Source: Rhodoferax sp. (GTDB lineage Bacteria > Pseudomonadota > Gammaproteobacteria > Burkholderiales > Burkholderiaceae_C). Taken from it: DNA of 6,648 nucleotides. Positions within the stretch are counted from its first letter, which is position 1, and each line of letters starts with the position of its first letter. Made by a program: the position numbers and the translations under genes. Location: assembly GCA_020048795.1 (NCBI GenBank), contig JAIFMA010000257.1, positions 1-6,648 on the forward strand. The letters run 5' to 3'. The notes beneath the pieces were generated by a model that saw nothing but the letters and a program-made list of their open reading frames with translations, was not told where the DNA came from and did no database searches. Of this stretch, positions 4,961 to 6,648 are shown one piece after another.

Positions 4961-6205
4961 ATGTTCAACCGCAATATGCTCATCGAGCAAACCGACCCCG
5001 AGCTGTTTGCAGCCATCACCGCTGAAGACGCCCGGCAAGAGCATCACATCGAGCTGATTGCCAGCGAAAACTATGCCTCACCCGCCGTCATGGCGGCGCA
5101 GGGCACCCAACTCACCAACAAATACGCTGAAGGTTACCCCGGCAAGCGGTATTACGGCGGCTGCGAGTTTGTCGATGTTGCCGAGCAACTCGCCATCGAC
5201 CGCGTCAAGCAGATCTTTGGTGCCGAGGCTGCCAACGTGCAGCCGCATTGCGGTGCCTCGGCCAACGAAGCCGTGTTTCTGGCATTTTTGAAACCCGGCG
5301 ACACCATCATGGGCATGAGCCTGGCTGAGGGTGGCCACCTGACCCACGGCATGGCCCTGAACATGAGCGGAAAGTGGTTCAACGTGGTGAGCTACGGGCT
5401 GGATGCCTCGGAGGCCATTGACTATGATGCGATGGAGCGTAAAGCCCATGAACACAAGCCAAAATTAATCATAGCCGGTGCCAGTGCTTATTCTCTAGCT
5501 ATTAATTTTGAGCGTTTCGCGAAAGTAGCGAAAGATGTTGGTGCCATCTTCATGGTGGATATGGCGCACTACGCCGGGCTGATTGCTGCCGGACTCTACC
5601 CCAACCCGGTGCCACATGCCGACGTGGTGACCAGCACCACGCACAAGAGCTTGCGCGGCCCGCGTGGTGGCATCATTCTGATGAAGGCGCAACATGAAAA
5701 AGCCATCAACAGCGCCATCTTTCCCGGCCTGCAAGGCGGCCCGCTGATGCACGTGATTGCCGCCAAGGCAGTGGCCTTCAAAGAGGCACTTGATCCCTCG
5801 TTCAAGATCTATCAGCAACAGGTGCTAACCAACGCCCGCATCGTGGCAGAAACCCTCACAGCGCGCGGCCTGCGCATTGTGAGTGGCCGCACCGAATCGC
5901 ATTTGATGCTGGTCGACTTACGCGCCAAGGGCATCACCGGCAAAGAAGCTGAAGGCCTGCTGGGCAGCGCACATATGACGATTAACAAGAACGCGATCCC
6001 CAACGACCCAGAGAAACCCATGGTCACCAGCGGCGTGCGCATTGGCACACCCGCTATGACAACACGCGGCTTCAAGGAAGAAGAAGCCCGCGTCACCGCC
6101 CATCTGGTGGCTGACGTGCTGGACAACCCGCGCGACCCGGCCAACATCGTGACCGTGCGCGCCAAAGTCAATGCGCTAACCGCACGTTTCCCAGTCTACG
6201 GTTGA
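4961..6205 (+). CDS. glyA: Serine hydroxymethyltransferase
   Basis: Encodes 414 residues, the usual length (E. coli has 417). A cytoplasmic, PLP-dependent fold-type I enzyme that converts serine and tetrahydrofolate to glycine and 5,10-methylene-tetrahydrofolate, the main source of one-carbon units for purines, thymidylate and methionine. Visible motifs are ELIASENYAS (31-40), NKYAEGYPGKRYYGG (53-67), QPHCGASANEAVF (94-106), GGHLTHG (124-130), VDMAHYAGL (199-207) with Asp200 and His203 near the cofactor, and TSTTHKSLRGPRGG (224-237) with Lys229 as the Schiff-base lysine. VTSGVRIGTPAMTTRG (355-370) follows near the C-terminus. It starts 52 bp after the ZTP aptamer with a good Shine-Dalgarno. 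The cofactor-pocket stretch reads PHCGASAN where E. coli has PHSGSQAN, which I take as lineage variation. Codons 167-185 are locally AT-rich with rare TTA, ATA and CTA codons, unlike the rest of the gene. The gene probably shares a transcript with nrdR. Confidence 0.98.
   Translation: MFNRNMLIEQTDPELFAAITAEDARQEHHIELIASENYASPAVMAAQGTQLTNKYAEGYPGKRYYGGCEFVDVAEQLAIDRVKQIFGAEAANVQPHCGASANEAVFLAFLKPGDTIMGMSLAEGGHLTHGMALNMSGKWFNVVSYGLDASEAIDYDAMERKAHEHKPKLIIAGASAYSLAINFERFAKVAKDVGAIFMVDMAHYAGLIAAGLYPNPVPHADVVTSTTHKSLRGPRGGIILMKAQHEKAINSAIFPGLQGGPLMHVIAAKAVAFKEALDPSFKIYQQQVLTNARIVAETLTARGLRIVSGRTESHLMLVDLRAKGITGKEAEGLLGSAHMTINKNAIPNDPEKPMVTSGVRIGTPAMTTRGFKEEEARVTAHLVADVLDNPRDPANIVTVRAKVNALTARFPVYG
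5461..5509. repeat. AT-rich imperfect inverted repeat inside glyA, weak candidate copy C
   Basis: AAAATTA (5461-5467) with ATAGC (5471-5475) faces GCTAT (5498-5502) with TAATTTT (5503-5509). The arms are complementary apart from a three-base bulge. The centre has CCAGTGCTTAT (5481-5491), which matches 10 of 11 bases of CCAGCGCTTAT in copy B (2471-2481). The encoded residues are ordinary conserved SHMT sequence, so this may only be unusual codon choice and not an insertion. Confidence 0.35.
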
Positions 6206-6217
6206 TTGGCAGGCCGC

Positions 6218-6648
6218 ATGAAGTGCCCCTTCTGTAGTCACCCCGACACCCAGGTGGTGGAAACCCGGGTGTCCGAGGACGGGGGCATTATCCGCCGCAG
6301 GCGCCGCTGCGCCCTCTGTGACAAGCGCTTTACCACCTACGAGAGGCCTGAAGTCACCTTTCCGGCAATCGTCAAGAAAGATGGGCGGCGCATCGAATAC
6401 GAACGCGCCAAATTGCTGGCTTCGATGAAGCTGGCACTGCGCAAACGCCCAGTCAGCACCGAACAGGTCGATGGTGCCGTCGAACGCATCGAAGAAAAAT
6501 TGCTAAACCTGGGTCTGCGCGAGGTGCTGTCCACCCGCATTGGTGAACTGGTCATGGTTGAACTCAAGAAGCTCGATAAAGTGGCCTATGTGCGTTTTGC
6601 CAGCGTCTATCGCAGTTTTGAAGACATCGACGAGTTCAAGACGCTGGT
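6218..6648 (+). CDS. nrdR: Transcriptional repressor NrdR, partial at the window end
   Basis: The visible 143 residues are nearly the whole protein (the family is about 150). The N-terminal zinc ribbon has Cys3 and Cys6 (MKCPFC) and Cys31 and Cys34 (RCALCDKRF), preceded by a run of five arginines (26-30) for DNA contact. The ATP-cone domain begins at about residue 47 and includes ALRKRPVSTEQVD, IGELVMVELKKLDKVAYVRF and ASVYRSFEDIDEF. NrdR senses ATP/dATP and represses ribonucleotide reductase genes by binding paired NrdR boxes. The ATG is 12 bp after the glyA stop with only a weak AGG before it, so it is probably co-transcribed with and translationally coupled to glyA. The stop codon lies outside the window. 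No NrdR box is visible here. Confidence 0.97.
   Translation, partial: MKCPFCSHPDTQVVETRVSEDGGIIRRRRRCALCDKRFTTYERPEVTFPAIVKKDGRRIEYERAKLLASMKLALRKRPVSTEQVDGAVERIEEKLLNLGLREVLSTRIGELVMVELKKLDKVAYVRFASVYRSFEDIDEFKTL

Noticed and set aside
4771..5057. Short open frames on both strands across the glyA leader
   Set aside because: The region is fully explained by the promoter, the ZTP aptamer and the glyA start, and the frames overlap the conserved RNA elements.
5078..6171. Minus-strand open frames inside glyA
   Set aside because: They are antisense shadows of an intact, well-conserved glyA and have no motifs of their own.
1..6648. CRISPR array, tRNA, insertion sequence or defence system
   Set aside because: I found no evenly spaced direct repeats, cloverleaf, transposase motifs or terminal inverted repeats; the window is housekeeping and envelope genes.

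Overview
The window looks like chromosomal DNA of a betaproteobacterium, most likely a Comamonadaceae member close to Rhodoferax or Polaromonas. The evidence is the style of the GlyA and NrdR proteins, a ZTP riboswitch ahead of glyA, moderately high GC content, and short AT-rich palindromic inserts of a kind I recall from that family. The taxonomic call is inference from memory, not a database result.

Layout. Positions 1-3627 (minus strand) hold one very large AsmA-like/DUF748 envelope protein gene that is broken near its 3' end. The N-terminal 1028 or so native residues read in one frame and stop at 529. The rest of the family's conserved C-terminus continues without a stop in another frame from about 554 to the window edge. 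The conserved block normally found at the junction is missing, which points to a deletion of roughly 41-47 bp and not a one-base slip. Two related AT-rich palindromic elements sit inside this gene, in frame, in linkers between conserved blocks.

Positions 3628-3935 are a divergent intergenic region. It contains a good plus-strand sigma70-type promoter overlapped by a perfect inverted repeat, followed by two hairpins in a long untranslated leader. Positions 3936-4766 encode a membrane-anchored lytic transglycosylase-like protein. Positions 4767-4960 contain a promoter -10 element and a ZTP (pfl-motif) riboswitch, whose conserved 3' segment can pair with the glyA ribosome-binding region. glyA (4961-6205) and nrdR (6218 to the window end, partial) follow, separated by only 12 bp.

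How it fits together. ZTP (5-amino-4-imidazole carboxamide riboside 5'-triphosphate) accumulates when 10-formyl-tetrahydrofolate is short. The riboswitch would then raise GlyA, which makes 5,10-methylene-tetrahydrofolate and glycine from serine. NrdR, the ribonucleotide reductase repressor, probably shares the transcript, so a one-carbon/purine signal lies next to a dNTP-supply regulator. The DUF748 and transglycosylase genes are envelope functions and not obviously connected. I see no mobile element, CRISPR array, tRNA, rRNA or defence system. The most unusual points are the DUF748 deletion, the in-frame palindromic inserts and the riboswitch expression platform.
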